Shown: in pieces, positions 55,492 through 64,000 of the stretch
Position numbering within the stretch: the first letter of the stretch is position 1
Layout of the letters: the number at the start of each line of letters is the position of its first letter
Origin: Nocardioides terrigena
GTDB taxonomy: Bacteria > Actinomycetota > Actinomycetes > Propionibacteriales > Nocardioidaceae
DNA: 64,000 bases
Assembly (NCBI RefSeq): GCF_003047265.1
Contig: NZ_PZYY01000004.1
Span: forward strand, 310,001 to 374,000
Direction: 5' to 3'
The notes under the pieces: model-generated
What the model saw: only the letters and a program-made list of their open reading frames with translations
Databases searched by the model: none
Told to the model about the DNA's origin: nothing
Translations under genes and position numbers: made by a program

Positions 55492-57570
55492 TCAGGCCCG
55501 GGGGGCCGGCCCGACCGAGCGCGGCCACCAGAAGCGGTCGCCGAGCGTGAGCGCGAGCGCCGGCACCAGCACGGTGCGGACCACCAGGGTGTCGAGCAGC
55601 ACGCCGATGCAGATCACCGTGCCCAGCTGGGCGAGCACGACCAGCGGCAGCACGCCGAGCACGGCGAACACCGCCGCGAGCAGGATGCCCGCGCTGGTGA
55701 TCACGCCGCCGGTCGCGGTGAGCGCCCGCAGCATGCCCTGACGGGAGCCGTGCACCGCCGCCTCCTCGCGAGCCCGGGTCACCAGGAAGATGTTGTAGTC
55801 GACGCCCAGCGCCACCAGGAACAGGAACGCCAGCAGCGGCACGCCGGAGTCGAGGGCCTCGAAGCCGAGCGGTCCGGTGAAGAGCCACCAGGCGACGCCC
55901 ATGCTCGCGGCGTACGTCGCCAGCACGGTCGCGACGAGCAGCAGGGGCGCCACGACGGCCCGCAGCAGCAGGAACAGCGCGCCGAGGACGAGCAGCAGGA
56001 TCAGCGGGAGGATCACCTGCCGGTCCCGCTGGGCGCTCTCGCCCTGGTCGATGAAGGTCGCCTCCGTGCCGGTGACGTGGGTGTCCTCGAAGGGGGCGAC
56101 CTCGTCGCGGATGTCGGTGATCGTCGCCCGGGACTCGTCGGTGCCGGGCTCGGCGGTGAGCACGGCGTCGATCTGGGTGATGCCGTCGCCCTGCTGGGTG
56201 ATCGCGGCGGTCCCGACGCCGTCCACGGACTCGACCGCGGCGAGCACCTCCTCGCCGTCGTCCCGGCTGAGCACCTGGGCCGGGTCGGAGACGCCGGCCG
56301 GGAAGGACTCCGCGAGGCGCTCGGAGGCGGAGATCGCCTCGGGCTCGACGAGGAACTGGTCGGCCTGGTCGAGGCCGGTGTCGATCCGGAAGACGCCGAT
56401 CGACATGATCGCCAGGACCACCAGCGTGCCGGTGACGAACGCGGCCGGCCGCTTGGCGACGCGGGCGCCGACCTTGTGCCACAGCGAGTCGGTGTCGACC
56501 AGGGCCGGGTCCCCGACGTGCGGGACGCGCGGCCAGAAGACCCACCGGCCGAAGAGCACCAGGGCCGCGGGGAGCACGAGCAGGACGAAGGCCGCCGCGA
56601 TCACCACGCCGATCGCACAGGCCAGGCCGAGACCGCGGGTGGTGGGCACCACCGACAGCAGCAGGGTGAGGAGGCCGAGGACGACGGTGGTGGAGCTGGA
56701 GAGCACGGCCTCGGCCGTACGCCGCACGGCGACGCTCATCGCGACGTACCGGGACTCGTGGGTCTTGAGCTCGTCGCGGTAGCGGGAGATGAGGAGCAGT
56801 GCGTAGTCGGTGCCTGCTCCGAACACGAGCACGGACAGGATCCCGACGGTGGACTCGTCCCACGCGACGTCGAGCACGGCCATCACCTGCGTCGCGGTCA
56901 CGGCGGCGAGGCGGTCGGCGATGCCGACGACGGTGAGCGGGATGAGCCACAGGACCGGGCTGCGGTAGGTGATGAGCAGGAGCAGCGCCACCACGCCGGC
57001 GGTGACCAGCAGCAGGTTGGTGTCCGCGCCCTCGAAGACGGCGGCCAGGTCGGCCTCGACGGCGGCCGGGCCGGTGACCTGGCTGGTGACCCCGTCAGGC
57101 CGGTCGGCCTCGAGGGTGTCGCGGAGATCGGTGACCTGGTCGGAGTTGTCGGTGGCCGAGGTGGACTCGACGGGCACCACCGCGATCGCGGCGGTGCCGT
57201 CCTCGGCCACCGTCACGGGGCCGGTCGGTCCGGCGGGCACGGCACCGAGCGCCTCCGCCTGACGGCCGAGGTCGGCGATCGCCTCAGGGCTGAGCTCGCC
57301 GTCGTCGCTGGTCCAGAGCACCACCGCCACCGGGGCGTCCTCGTCGGGGAGTGCGTCGCGCAGCTCGGTGCCGAGCGTGCTGTCGTACCCCTCGGGCAGG
57401 TTGTCCAGGCTGGTGCGCTCGCGGCTGCCCTCGCCCATGCCCACGATGAGAGCCACGGCGATCAGCAGGGGGAGCAGGGCGACGAGCCACGCCGTACGAC
57501 GGCGCAGCAGCGGCGAGATGCGCTGCTGGTCCTCGTCCGCGCGGTCGCGTGGAAGGGTGGAGGTGGACAT
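55492..57570 (-). CDS. MMPL-family RND exporter
   Basis: 692 residues from ATG 57570. It has about twelve membrane helices in two halves, each with a large extracellular loop after the first helix (about 45-175 and 390-500). Conserved segments include VFGAGTDYALLLISRYRDE and its second-half twin ALGVDYNIFLVTRAREE, which carry the proton-relay Asp-Tyr pairs. MMPL proteins export lipids, siderophores or drugs. A divergent MarR gene and its palindrome at 57615-57627 suggest drug- or lipid-responsive control. Confidence 0.93.
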   Translation of the reverse strand: MSTSTLPRDRADEDQQRISPLLRRRTAWLVALLPLLIAVALIVGMGEGSRERTSLDNLPEGYDSTLGTELRDALPDEDAPVAVVLWTSDDGELSPEAIADLGRQAEALGAVPAGPTGPVTVAEDGTAAIAVVPVESTSATDNSDQVTDLRDTLEADRPDGVTSQVTGPAAVEADLAAVFEGADTNLLLVTAGVVALLLLITYRSPVLWLIPLTVVGIADRLAAVTATQVMAVLDVAWDESTVGILSVLVFGAGTDYALLLISRYRDELKTHESRYVAMSVAVRRTAEAVLSSSTTVVLGLLTLLLSVVPTTRGLGLACAIGVVIAAAFVLLVLPAALVLFGRWVFWPRVPHVGDPALVDTDSLWHKVGARVAKRPAAFVTGTLVVLAIMSIGVFRIDTGLDQADQFLVEPEAISASERLAESFPAGVSDPAQVLSRDDGEEVLAAVESVDGVGTAAITQQGDGITQIDAVLTAEPGTDESRATITDIRDEVAPFEDTHVTGTEATFIDQGESAQRDRQVILPLILLLVLGALFLLLRAVVAPLLLVATVLATYAASMGVAWWLFTGPLGFEALDSGVPLLAFLFLVALGVDYNIFLVTRAREEAAVHGSRQGMLRALTATGGVITSAGILLAAVFAVLGVLPLVVLAQLGTVICIGVLLDTLVVRTVLVPALALTLGDRFWWPRSVGPAPRA

Positions 57571-57614
57571 GACGGGCTCCTGGCGGGGGCGGGTGTGGAA
57601 TAATCGTTCAGTAC

Positions 57615-57627
57615 CTTAGTCGCTAAG
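57615..57627. promoter_or_regulatory. MarR-type operator CTTAG-TCG-CTAAG
   Basis: A 5-bp inverted repeat with a 3-bp spacer, in the 74-bp gap between divergent MMPL and marR-like genes. It is positioned to control both. Confidence 0.65.
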
Positions 57628-57644
57628 TAGGTGAAAGACCAAGC

Positions 57645-58184
57645 ATGAACACGACGCCGGACCCCCGGGTCGGTGGTGCCGAGGCGCCCGCCGACGCTGC
57701 GCCCGCCACCGCGCCGGCGACCGCGTTCGCCGACGCGTGGGAGCAGACCGGCAGCCTCGAGGCGCTCCGCGAGTTCTCCGACGCGGCAGCCCGGATGCGT
57801 CCGATCGTGGCGAGGCAGGCCGGCCTCAGCGAGTCGGAGCTCGGCGCCCTCGAGCACCTCGTGCGAGGCCCGCTCGGCCCCGCGGAGCTGTCCCGGCTCC
57901 TCGAGGTGAGCACCGCCGCCGGCACCGGCATCGTCGACCGCCTGGCCAGCCACGGGCACGTCACCCGCGAGCCCCACGAGGGGGACCGGCGTCGCACGCA
58001 GGTCACGGTCACCCCGTCGGGACGCGAGGAGGTGCTCCGGCGGCTGATGCCGATGTTCATGTCACTGCAGCGGCTCGACGCGTCGTTCGACGCCGATGAG
58101 CGGGCGGTCGTCGAGCGCTACCTGCGGGGCGCCCTCGAGGCGTTCCGCGCGGTCACCGAGCCGCCTGCCGACCCGGCCCCGTGA
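57645..58184 (+). CDS. MarR-family regulator
   Basis: 179 residues from ATG 57645. The N-terminal about 35 residues are Ala/Pro-rich. A winged helix follows, with LSESELGALEHLV, GPAELSRLLEVSTAAGTGIVDRLASHGHV and the wing DRRRTQVTVTPSG. Dimerisation helices are at the ends. It likely represses the divergent MMPL exporter gene through the CTTAG-CTAAG palindrome and responds to a small ligand. Confidence 0.92.
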   Translation: MNTTPDPRVGGAEAPADAAPATAPATAFADAWEQTGSLEALREFSDAAARMRPIVARQAGLSESELGALEHLVRGPLGPAELSRLLEVSTAAGTGIVDRLASHGHVTREPHEGDRRRTQVTVTPSGREEVLRRLMPMFMSLQRLDASFDADERAVVERYLRGALEAFRAVTEPPADPAP

Positions 58185-58206
58185 CCCCGCTTGTCATGAT
58201 CGGCCC

Positions 58207-59745
58207 ATGAGCGACGGCGACCCGGCACCCGACCCGACCGTCGCGCCCCCCGCCCCGCCCCCCGCCCCGTCCACGATGGGCGGCCCCGCCGCGGCGGCGC
58301 TCGTCTTCGGCTCCTCGGCCGCGGTCCTCGTCGTCGAGCTGGTGGCGCTGCGCCTGCTCGCGCCGTACCTCGGGCTCACCCTCGAGACCAACACCGTCGT
58401 CATCGGGGTCGCGCTCACCGCGATCGCCGTCGGGTCGTGGTGGGGCGGTCGGCTGGCCGACCTGGTGCCGGCCCGGCGCCTGATCGGGCCGCTGCTGCTC
58501 GTGTCCGGGGTGACGGTGGCCGCCACGCCGTTCCTCGTGCGGCTCGCGGCCGAGTCGGCCGACGGCTCGATGCTCCTGCTCGCGGCCGGGCTGACGCTCT
58601 TCGTGCCCGGCGCCCTGCTCTCGGCCGTCACCCCGGCGGTGACCAAGCTGCGGCTCTCCAGCATCGCCGAGACCGGCACGGTCGTCGGCCGGCTGTCGGG
58701 CATCGGCACCGCGGGCGCGGTGGTCGGCACCGTGGTCACCGGCTTCGTCCTCGTCTCCCGGGTCCCGGTGACCGGCATCATGGTCGGCCTCGGTCTGGCG
58801 CTGGTGGTCGCCGCCGTGGCGGTCGAGGCGCGGCTCCGGCTGGTGCGCGGGGCGGCTGGGGCCTCGCTCGTGCTGGTGGCGCTGGGCGGGCTCGGCGGGG
58901 CGGTCGGCCCGGGCGGCTGCGACGCCGAGACGACGTACCACTGCGTGGTGGTCGAGCAGGACCCCGAGCGGGAGTCCGGCCGGGTGCTGGTGCTCGACGG
59001 CCTGCGGCACTCGTACGTCGACCTCGACGACGCCACGCACCTCGAGTTCGCCTACGTGCAGGCCATCGCGTCGGCCGTGGACACGGCGCTCCCCGGGCAG
59101 GACGCCGTCGACGCCTACCACCTGGGCGCCGGGGCGCTGACCGTGCCGCGCTACCTCGACGCCGTCCGGCCGGGCTCGAGCAGCCTCGTCTCGGAGATCG
59201 ACCGTGGTGTCGTGGACGCCGCCGTCACGCGCGTGGGCGTGGACCTGTCGCCGGACATCGAGGTGCGCGTCGAGGACGGTCGCCTCGGGCTCGGCCGGCT
59301 CGGGGACGACACCCGCGACCTGGTCGTGGGCGACGCCTTCGGCGGGGTCAGCGCGCCGTGGCACCTCGCCACCCGCGAGGCCGTCGCCGAGGTGGACCGG
59401 GTGCTGCGCGACGACGGGGTGTACGTCGCCAACCTGATCGACCACGGGTCGCTCGGCTTTGCGCGGGCCGAGCTGGCGACCCTCGCCTCGACCTTCGACC
59501 ACGTGGCCCTGGCCGCCGACGCGGACACCGTCGGACGCACGGCGGCGGCGGGCGGCAACCTCGTGGCCCTCGCCTCGGACCGCCCGCTGGACACCGCGGC
59601 CTGGCAGGACCGGCTCGACGAGCGCGGCACCGACTGGCGGGTGATCACCGGTCGCGACCTGCGGGCGTGGGTGGACGGCGCCGTGGTGCTGACCGACGAG
59701 CTCGCCCCCGTCGACCAGCTGCTGACGCCCTATCCCGTGGCCTGA
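58207..59745 (+). CDS. Membrane-fused spermidine synthase-like protein
   Basis: 512 residues from ATG 58207. The N-terminal half has six to seven membrane helices (to about residue 215), related to fused MFS/spermidine synthase proteins, with ALRLLAPYLGLTLETNTVVIG. The C-terminal half is a methyltransferase-like Rossmann fold (SYVDLDDATHLEFAYVQAI, HLGAGALTVPRYL, DLVVGDAFGGVSAPWHL). The polyamine motif GGGDG is replaced by GAGAL, so polyamine synthesis is doubtful. Function unknown. Confidence 0.85.
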   Translation: MSDGDPAPDPTVAPPAPPPAPSTMGGPAAAALVFGSSAAVLVVELVALRLLAPYLGLTLETNTVVIGVALTAIAVGSWWGGRLADLVPARRLIGPLLLVSGVTVAATPFLVRLAAESADGSMLLLAAGLTLFVPGALLSAVTPAVTKLRLSSIAETGTVVGRLSGIGTAGAVVGTVVTGFVLVSRVPVTGIMVGLGLALVVAAVAVEARLRLVRGAAGASLVLVALGGLGGAVGPGGCDAETTYHCVVVEQDPERESGRVLVLDGLRHSYVDLDDATHLEFAYVQAIASAVDTALPGQDAVDAYHLGAGALTVPRYLDAVRPGSSSLVSEIDRGVVDAAVTRVGVDLSPDIEVRVEDGRLGLGRLGDDTRDLVVGDAFGGVSAPWHLATREAVAEVDRVLRDDGVYVANLIDHGSLGFARAELATLASTFDHVALAADADTVGRTAAAGGNLVALASDRPLDTAAWQDRLDERGTDWRVITGRDLRAWVDGAVVLTDELAPVDQLLTPYPVA

Positions 59746-59748
59746 TCC

Positions 59749-60504
59749 TCAGGCGCCGTGCGCGGCCCGGGTCGCGACCAGGGCGGCGCCGATGATGCCG
59801 GCCTTGTTGCGGAGCTTGGCCGGGACGATCTCGGTCTCGATGTCGATGAGGTGCCCGAACTTGTCGAAGCTCTTGCTGACCCCGCCGCCGACCACGATCA
59901 GCTCGGGGGAGAAGAGCCGCTCGACCGTCCGGTAGTAGGTCGTGAGGCGCTCGGCCCAGTCCTCCCAGGAGAGCTCCTCCTTCTCGCGGGCGCTGTTGGC
60001 CGCCCGGGACTCCGCGTCGTACCCCTCGATCTCGAGGTGCCCGAGCTCGGAGTTGGGCACGAGCACGTCGTCGTGGATGAGCGCCGAGCCGATGCCGGTG
60101 CCGAGGGTGGTGACGATGACCAGTCCGCTGCGGCCGCGCGCTGCGCCGTACTCGACCTCGGCCAGGCCGGCTGCGTCCGCGTCGTTGACGACGTGCACCT
60201 CGCGGCCCAACGCCTCGGTGAAGACGGCGTCGGCGTCGGTGCCGATCCAGGACGGGTCGATGTTGGCGGCCGAGGAGACCATGCCGTGGCGGACGACCGC
60301 GGGCACGGTGACGCCGACGGGCGAGGTCGAGGCGGGGAAGTGGTCGACGAGGTCGCGGAACACCTGCGCCACGGCCTCGGGGGTCGCCGGCTTGGGCGTG
60401 GAGATCTTGAAGCGCTCCCCGGCGAAGTCGCCGGCGTCGAGGTCGACCGGGGCTCCCTTGATGCCGGTGCCGCCGAAGTCGATGCCGAAGGGGTCGTTGC
60501 TCAT
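59749..60504 (-). CDS. ppgK: Polyphosphate glucokinase
   Basis: 251 residues from ATG 60504. The ROK/ASKHA fold begins FGIDFGGTGIKGAPVDL, the form typical of PPGK. It continues with NDADAAGLAEVEYGAARG, TLGTGIGSALI, NSELGHLEIEG and VVGGGVSKSFDKF. It makes glucose 6-phosphate from glucose with polyphosphate (or ATP). Glucose phosphorylation from polyphosphate is characteristic of actinobacteria. It converges on the spermidine synthase-like gene with 3 bp between them. Confidence 0.93.
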   Translation of the reverse strand: MSNDPFGIDFGGTGIKGAPVDLDAGDFAGERFKISTPKPATPEAVAQVFRDLVDHFPASTSPVGVTVPAVVRHGMVSSAANIDPSWIGTDADAVFTEALGREVHVVNDADAAGLAEVEYGAARGRSGLVIVTTLGTGIGSALIHDDVLVPNSELGHLEIEGYDAESRAANSAREKEELSWEDWAERLTTYYRTVERLFSPELIVVGGGVSKSFDKFGHLIDIETEIVPAKLRNKAGIIGAALVATRAAHGA

Positions 60505-60574
60505 GGGTCCACCCTGCCGCAGGGCGTCCCCGGCGACCAGTCGACCCCTGGTGCGACGGTCGGTGGCCGGGGCT

Positions 60575-61162
60575 TCAGCCGGCGACGAAGGCCAGCAGGC
60601 GGGCGTAGAACTCCTCGGCCGCCGTCGGGTCGTGCTCGGCGGGCAGGCCCGGCTCGTTGAAGAGGTGGCCGCCGCCGTCGTACCGGAAGAGCTCGGGCGT
60701 CGCCCCGGCCTTCTCGACGTCCGCGACGAACTCGGCGCGCACCTCGGGACCGTCGTCGAAGTCGTCGTGGGCGCCCATGTGCTCCTGGGTGGGCACGCCG
60801 GAGGGCCAGGGGGTCGTGCCGTCGCCGAGGTACTTCGTCGGCATGGCGCCGCCCATGGCCACGACGCCGCGGACGTCGTCGGGGCGCTGCGTCGCGACGT
60901 ACATCGCCAGCGCGGCACCGGACGAGAAGCCGACGGCGACGAAGGGGCCCTCGACCACCCGGGAGCGCTCGAGAGCGGTGGCCTCGTTGGTCGCGCCGTC
61001 GGCGCGGGCCCGCTCGAGGGCCGGCTCGTAGGAGTCGAAGGTCGTGCCGTCGAGGACGTCGACCACCTCCACCCGGTGCCCGGCGGCGCGCAGGCGGTCG
61101 GCGGTGTCGGTGATCCCGGTGCGGACGCCGAGGACGGAGGGGAACAGCAGGATGTCGGTCAT
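60575..61162 (-). CDS. Dienelactone hydrolase-family alpha/beta hydrolase
   Basis: 195 residues from ATG 61162; GTG 61171 is a near alternative. The nucleophile elbow is GFSSG, so Ser replaces the Cys of true dienelactone hydrolases, as in many family members. Further support comes from VEVVDVLDG, the acid-bearing MGAHDDFDD region and the His loop YDGGGHLFNE. It is a cytoplasmic serine hydrolase of unknown substrate. Confidence 0.87.
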   Translation of the reverse strand: MTDILLFPSVLGVRTGITDTADRLRAAGHRVEVVDVLDGTTFDSYEPALERARADGATNEATALERSRVVEGPFVAVGFSSGAALAMYVATQRPDDVRGVVAMGGAMPTKYLGDGTTPWPSGVPTQEHMGAHDDFDDGPEVRAEFVADVEKAGATPELFRYDGGGHLFNEPGLPAEHDPTAAEEFYARLLAFVAG

Positions 61163-61238
61163 GGCGCCCACGCTAGGGGCCGGTGGGGACAGCGAAAACC
61201 ACGAGCGGACGCGTCCCGTCCTCTGTCACCGTGGCGAC

Positions 61239-62027
61239 ATGACGAACTCGTCCGCACGACCCCGCCTCGGCGTCCCGCGCCACCTCGAGGGGCTGCGGGA
61301 GGCGATGGTCGCCCTCGTGCGGTACGCCGATCGCGCCGGGCTGCGCGCGCCCGTCCCGACCACGCCCGACTGGAGCGTCCGGCGGCTCGTCGCCCACCAG
61401 GGGATGGTGCACCGCTGGGCGGTCGCCACGATCCAGGGCCTGCCCGCGGACCCCGACGCCCTCGAGCAGGAGGGGATCGACGCAGCCGACCCGCTCGACT
61501 GGCTGGGTGACGGCGCGATCGACCTCGTCACCGCACTGGTCCGCGCGCCCGACGACCTCGTCGCGCCGGTGTTCCTCCACGACGCGCCTGCGCCGCGAGA
61601 GTTCTGGGCGCGACGGCAGTGCCACGAGACGACGATCCACGCCGTGGACGCGCTGGCGGCCCAGCTCGGTCGCCTCCCGCGGGCCGCGGACGCCGGCTGG
61701 ATCGCCGAGGAGGTCGCCCTCGACGGCATCGACGAGCTGCTCACCGGCTTCGTCACCCGGCCGCGCTCCCGCTTGCGGTCGCCCGAGCCGCACCGCATCG
61801 TCGTGCTCCCCGAGGACGGAGGCGTGGCCTGGACCCTGGACGTGGGCCCGACGCCCGCGGTGACCACCCGCGTCGACCCCGCCGCGCGCCCCGACGGGGA
61901 CTCGCTGCTCCGGGGCTCCGCCGTGGCGCTCTACCTGACCCTCTGGAACCGCAGCGACGAGGTCACGCCCTGCTCGGACGACGACTGGGACGACACCTGG
62001 CGGGACGCCGGCATCATCTGGGGGTGA
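61239..62027 (+). CDS. Maleylpyruvate isomerase/DinB-like family protein
   Basis: 262 residues from ATG 61239. The N-terminal four-helix part (VPTTPDWSVRRLVAHQGMVHRWAV, with the metal-binding His) and the second His in CHETTIHAVDAL are the MDMPI/DinB pattern. The C-terminal part is the small TIGR03083-type domain. Members use mycothiol or other thiols in actinobacteria. The product is likely a mycothiol-dependent enzyme; substrate unknown. Confidence 0.87.
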   Translation: MTNSSARPRLGVPRHLEGLREAMVALVRYADRAGLRAPVPTTPDWSVRRLVAHQGMVHRWAVATIQGLPADPDALEQEGIDAADPLDWLGDGAIDLVTALVRAPDDLVAPVFLHDAPAPREFWARRQCHETTIHAVDALAAQLGRLPRAADAGWIAEEVALDGIDELLTGFVTRPRSRLRSPEPHRIVVLPEDGGVAWTLDVGPTPAVTTRVDPAARPDGDSLLRGSAVALYLTLWNRSDEVTPCSDDDWDDTWRDAGIIWG

Positions 62028-62033
62028 GGGACA

Positions 62034-62092
62034 GGTTTACAAAAGGCACCCTCTTGTCAACGAGGTTTACAAACCCTATGGTCCTGTAAACC
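62034..62092 (+). promoter_or_regulatory. alkB promoter with embedded operator
   Basis: TTGTCA (62054-62059) and TATGGT (62077-62082) are spaced 17 bp. GGTTTACA occurs at 62034-62041 and 62064-62071, and its complement TGTAAACC at 62085-62092. The last two form an inverted repeat straddling the -10 box, and the first two are exactly 30 bp apart. A repressor bound here would block the promoter; the downstream TetR is the candidate. Confidence 0.75.
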
Positions 62093-62131
62093 CCCGGAAC
62101 GACGGCGTTCCCCTGACGGAAGGTGTTGGCC

Positions 62132-63571
62132 ATGAGCCTCGAGCACTCGCTCAGTGGCACGGTCCCCTCGGGCTCCACCGACGGCTGGACCGACAAGAAG
62201 CGCTACCTGTGGCTGATCGGGCTGGTGGTGCCCAGCCTGGCGTTCCTCGGCATCGGCCTGCACCAGCTCACCGGGTGGGGGGTGTGGTTCTGGCTCGGCC
62301 CGATCGTCATCCTCGGCGTCGTCCCCGCCATCGACCTGGTCGTCGGGCTCGACCGCGCCAACCCGCCGGACGACGTCATCGAGGCGCTGGAGAACGACCG
62401 CTACTACCGCTGGATCACCTACCTCTTCCTGCCCATCCAGTACGCCGGGTTCGTCGGCGCGTTCTACCTGCTCGCGCACCCCGAGGTCATCGGCGGGATG
62501 GGCGTGCTCGACCAGGTCGGCATGGCCGTCTCGATCGGCTGCATCGGCGGGATCGGCATCAACACCGCCCACGAGCTCGGCCACAAGAAGGAGGCCAACG
62601 AGCGCTGGCTGTCCAAGATCGCGCTGGCCCAGGTCGCCTACGGCCACTTCTACATCGAGCACAACCGCGGCCACCACGTCCGCGTCGCCACCCCCGAGGA
62701 CCCGGCGAGCAGCCGGCTGGGCGAGAGCTTCTACCGGTTCTGGCCGCGCACGGTCCTCGGCTCCCTGCGGTCCGCCTGGCGCCTGGAGAAGCGCCGCTAC
62801 GCCCGCAGGAAGCAGCACCCCTTCCGCCTCGGCAACGACGTGCTCAACGCCTGGCTGATGACGGCGGTGCTGTGGGGCGGCCTGGTGGCCTGGCTGGGCC
62901 CCGGCGTCGCGCCGTACCTCGTCCTCCAGGCGGTGGTCGGCTTCTCGCTGCTCGAGGTCGTCAACTACATGGAGCACTACGGGATGCTGCGGCAGAAGGT
63001 CGGCGTGGGTGAACGCCGGCGCTACGAGCGGGTGCTGCCCAGCCACAGCTGGAACTCCAACAACATCGCCACCAACGTGCTGCTCTACCACCTCCAGCGG
63101 CACAGCGACCACCACGCCAACCCGACCCGGCGCTACCAGGCGCTGCGCGACTTCGAGGAGTCGCCGGTGCTGCCCACCGGCTACGCCGGGATGATCGTGC
63201 TGGCCATCGTCCCGCCCGTCTGGCGCCGGGTCATGGACCCCCGCGTGGTCGCGCACTTCGGCGGCGACGTGACCCGCGCCAACATCAGCCCGGGCCGGCG
63301 CGAGCGCTACCTCCGGAGGTACGGCGCCCTGTCGGTCGCCGTCGTCGACGAGCGGGAGGACGAGACGCCCGGCCTCGTCGAGGAAGTGCTGGCCGCCCGT
63401 TGCCCCGGTTGCTCCTACACCTACGAGGTCGCCGCCGGCGACGAGCACGAGGGCTTCGCCGCGGGCACTGCCTGGGCCGACGTCCCGGCCGACTGGACCT
63501 GCCCCGACTGCGGGGTCCGCGACAAGGCCGACTTCGTGCCGTGCGACCCGAGCCGGGCGGTGGCCCGATGA
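62132..63571 (+). CDS. alkB: Alkane 1-monooxygenase fused to rubredoxin
   Basis: 479 residues from ATG 62132 (GGAAGG upstream). About six membrane helices carry the di-iron His boxes HELGHKK, EHNRGHH, HSDHH and the NYMEHYG motif. After about residue 405 a rubredoxin domain follows, with Cys pairs CPGC (424, 427) and CPDC (457, 460). It hydroxylates the terminal carbon of n-alkanes, with electrons arriving through its own rubredoxin. Such fusions are known in Dietzia, Prauserella and Nocardioides. An operator-controlled promoter precedes it, and a TetR gene follows by 65 bp. Confidence 0.95.
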   Translation: MSLEHSLSGTVPSGSTDGWTDKKRYLWLIGLVVPSLAFLGIGLHQLTGWGVWFWLGPIVILGVVPAIDLVVGLDRANPPDDVIEALENDRYYRWITYLFLPIQYAGFVGAFYLLAHPEVIGGMGVLDQVGMAVSIGCIGGIGINTAHELGHKKEANERWLSKIALAQVAYGHFYIEHNRGHHVRVATPEDPASSRLGESFYRFWPRTVLGSLRSAWRLEKRRYARRKQHPFRLGNDVLNAWLMTAVLWGGLVAWLGPGVAPYLVLQAVVGFSLLEVVNYMEHYGMLRQKVGVGERRRYERVLPSHSWNSNNIATNVLLYHLQRHSDHHANPTRRYQALRDFEESPVLPTGYAGMIVLAIVPPVWRRVMDPRVVAHFGGDVTRANISPGRRERYLRRYGALSVAVVDEREDETPGLVEEVLAARCPGCSYTYEVAAGDEHEGFAAGTAWADVPADWTCPDCGVRDKADFVPCDPSRAVAR

Positions 63572-63636
63572 GGTGCGACCCACTGCTCGCCGACTGAGCG
63601 GAGCCGCCCCGCACGCGCCTGCCTAGACTCGGCGCC

Positions 63637-64000
63637 ATGTCGACCCCTCGCGTGCCCACCCTGCGCGAACGGATCGTGACCGCCGCCGTCGTGATGACCA
63701 CCGACGTGGGGTGGGCCAAGGTGACGATGGCCCGCCTCGCCGAGGCGGCCGGCGTCAGTCGGCAGACCGTCTACAACGAGATCGGGACCAAGGACGCGCT
63801 GGCCGAGGCGATGATCCTGGGCGAGCTCGACCGGTTCCTCACGGTGGTCGACGGGGCCTTCGAGCGGCACCCCGGTGACATCTCGGCGGCGATCGAGGCG
63901 GCGGCGTACGACGTGCTGGTCCTGGCCCAGGACAACGCCCTGCTCAAGGCGGTCGTGAGTGCCACGCACGGCGCCGACACCGAGCTGCTCCCGCTGCTGA
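63637..64000 (+). CDS. TetR-family regulator (3' end outside window)
   Basis: The gene starts at ATG 63637 and stays open to the last base, 121 codons visible. A TetR helix-turn-helix lies at about 27-50 (MARLAEAAGVSRQTVYNEIGTKDAL). It is followed by the start of the ligand domain. Its place just after alkB and the GGTTTACA operator before alkB make it the probable local repressor, like AlkX proteins in other actinobacteria. Confidence 0.92.
   Translation, partial: MSTPRVPTLRERIVTAAVVMTTDVGWAKVTMARLAEAAGVSRQTVYNEIGTKDALAEAMILGELDRFLTVVDGAFERHPGDISAAIEAAAYDVLVLAQDNALLKAVVSATHGADTELLPLL

Noticed and set aside
63568-63597. Tiny ORF overlapping the alkB stop
   Set aside because: Only nine codons (MRCDPLLAD), with no ribosome site of its own and no known counterpart.

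Overview
This window is a high-GC actinobacterial chromosome segment that contains the replication origin. Three things point to a Nocardioidaceae-like (Propionibacteriales) organism: the gene order, the very high G+C with many GTG starts, and the AlkB-rubredoxin fusion. The genus is inferred, not proven. All names are assigned by reading motifs; no database search was run.

Layout. (1) 1-4148: 3' end of a sensor histidine kinase, a Tat-exported multicopper oxidase with a small membrane protein, and a SARP/BTAD-type regulator. (2) 4385-9922, minus strand: parB, parA, rsmG, jag, yidC, yidD, rnpA, rpmH, with three parS sites, two of them inside the parA coding sequence. (3) 9923-22152, plus strand: dnaA, oriC, dnaN, a 6-phosphogluconate dehydrogenase gene, recF, a DciA-type gene, gyrB, gyrA and a DUF3566 gene. 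tRNA-Ile, a 41-codon DLW-39-type gene and tRNA-Ala follow. (4) 22792-30906: DUF305 protein, a moxR/DUF58/transglutaminase-like operon, SURF1, DUF3817, patatin and acyltransferase genes. (5) 31061-43720: the actinobacterial growth and division block. It holds a CwsA-position membrane protein with 11-residue repeats, a cyclophilin, a rhomboid, a double-length CrgA and a DUF881 protein. The minus-strand operon fhaA-fhaB-pstP-rodA-pbpA-pknA-pknB follows. (6) 43869-50887: tRNA-Leu, a CHAD protein, a Pls/PosA-type membrane-bound nonribosomal peptide synthetase, an M1 peptidase and a phosphopantetheinyl transferase. (7) 50994-64000: mixed metabolism, including a secreted metzincin, glutathione peroxidase, ACT-malic enzyme, an MMPL exporter with a divergent MarR regulator, a spermidine-synthase-like membrane protein, polyphosphate glucokinase, an AlkB-rubredoxin fusion with a clear operator, and a TetR regulator cut by the window end.

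How the genes fit together. Regions 2 and 3 replicate and segregate the chromosome. Region 5 couples Ser/Thr phosphorylation to septal and lateral peptidoglycan synthesis. In region 6 the synthetase carries a carrier domain that needs a phosphopantetheinyl transferase, and one is encoded two genes away; the pair looks like a poly-(basic amino acid) biosynthesis module. A CHAD protein and a polyphosphate glucokinase hint at active polyphosphate metabolism.

Points most worth a second look: the Pls-type synthetase with a lysine-like specificity code; a transglutaminase-fold membrane protein that appears to have lost its whole catalytic triad; a tandem-duplicated CrgA; a cluster of DnaA boxes about 21 kb from oriC; long perfect hairpins between convergent genes; and an operator-embedded promoter before alkB.
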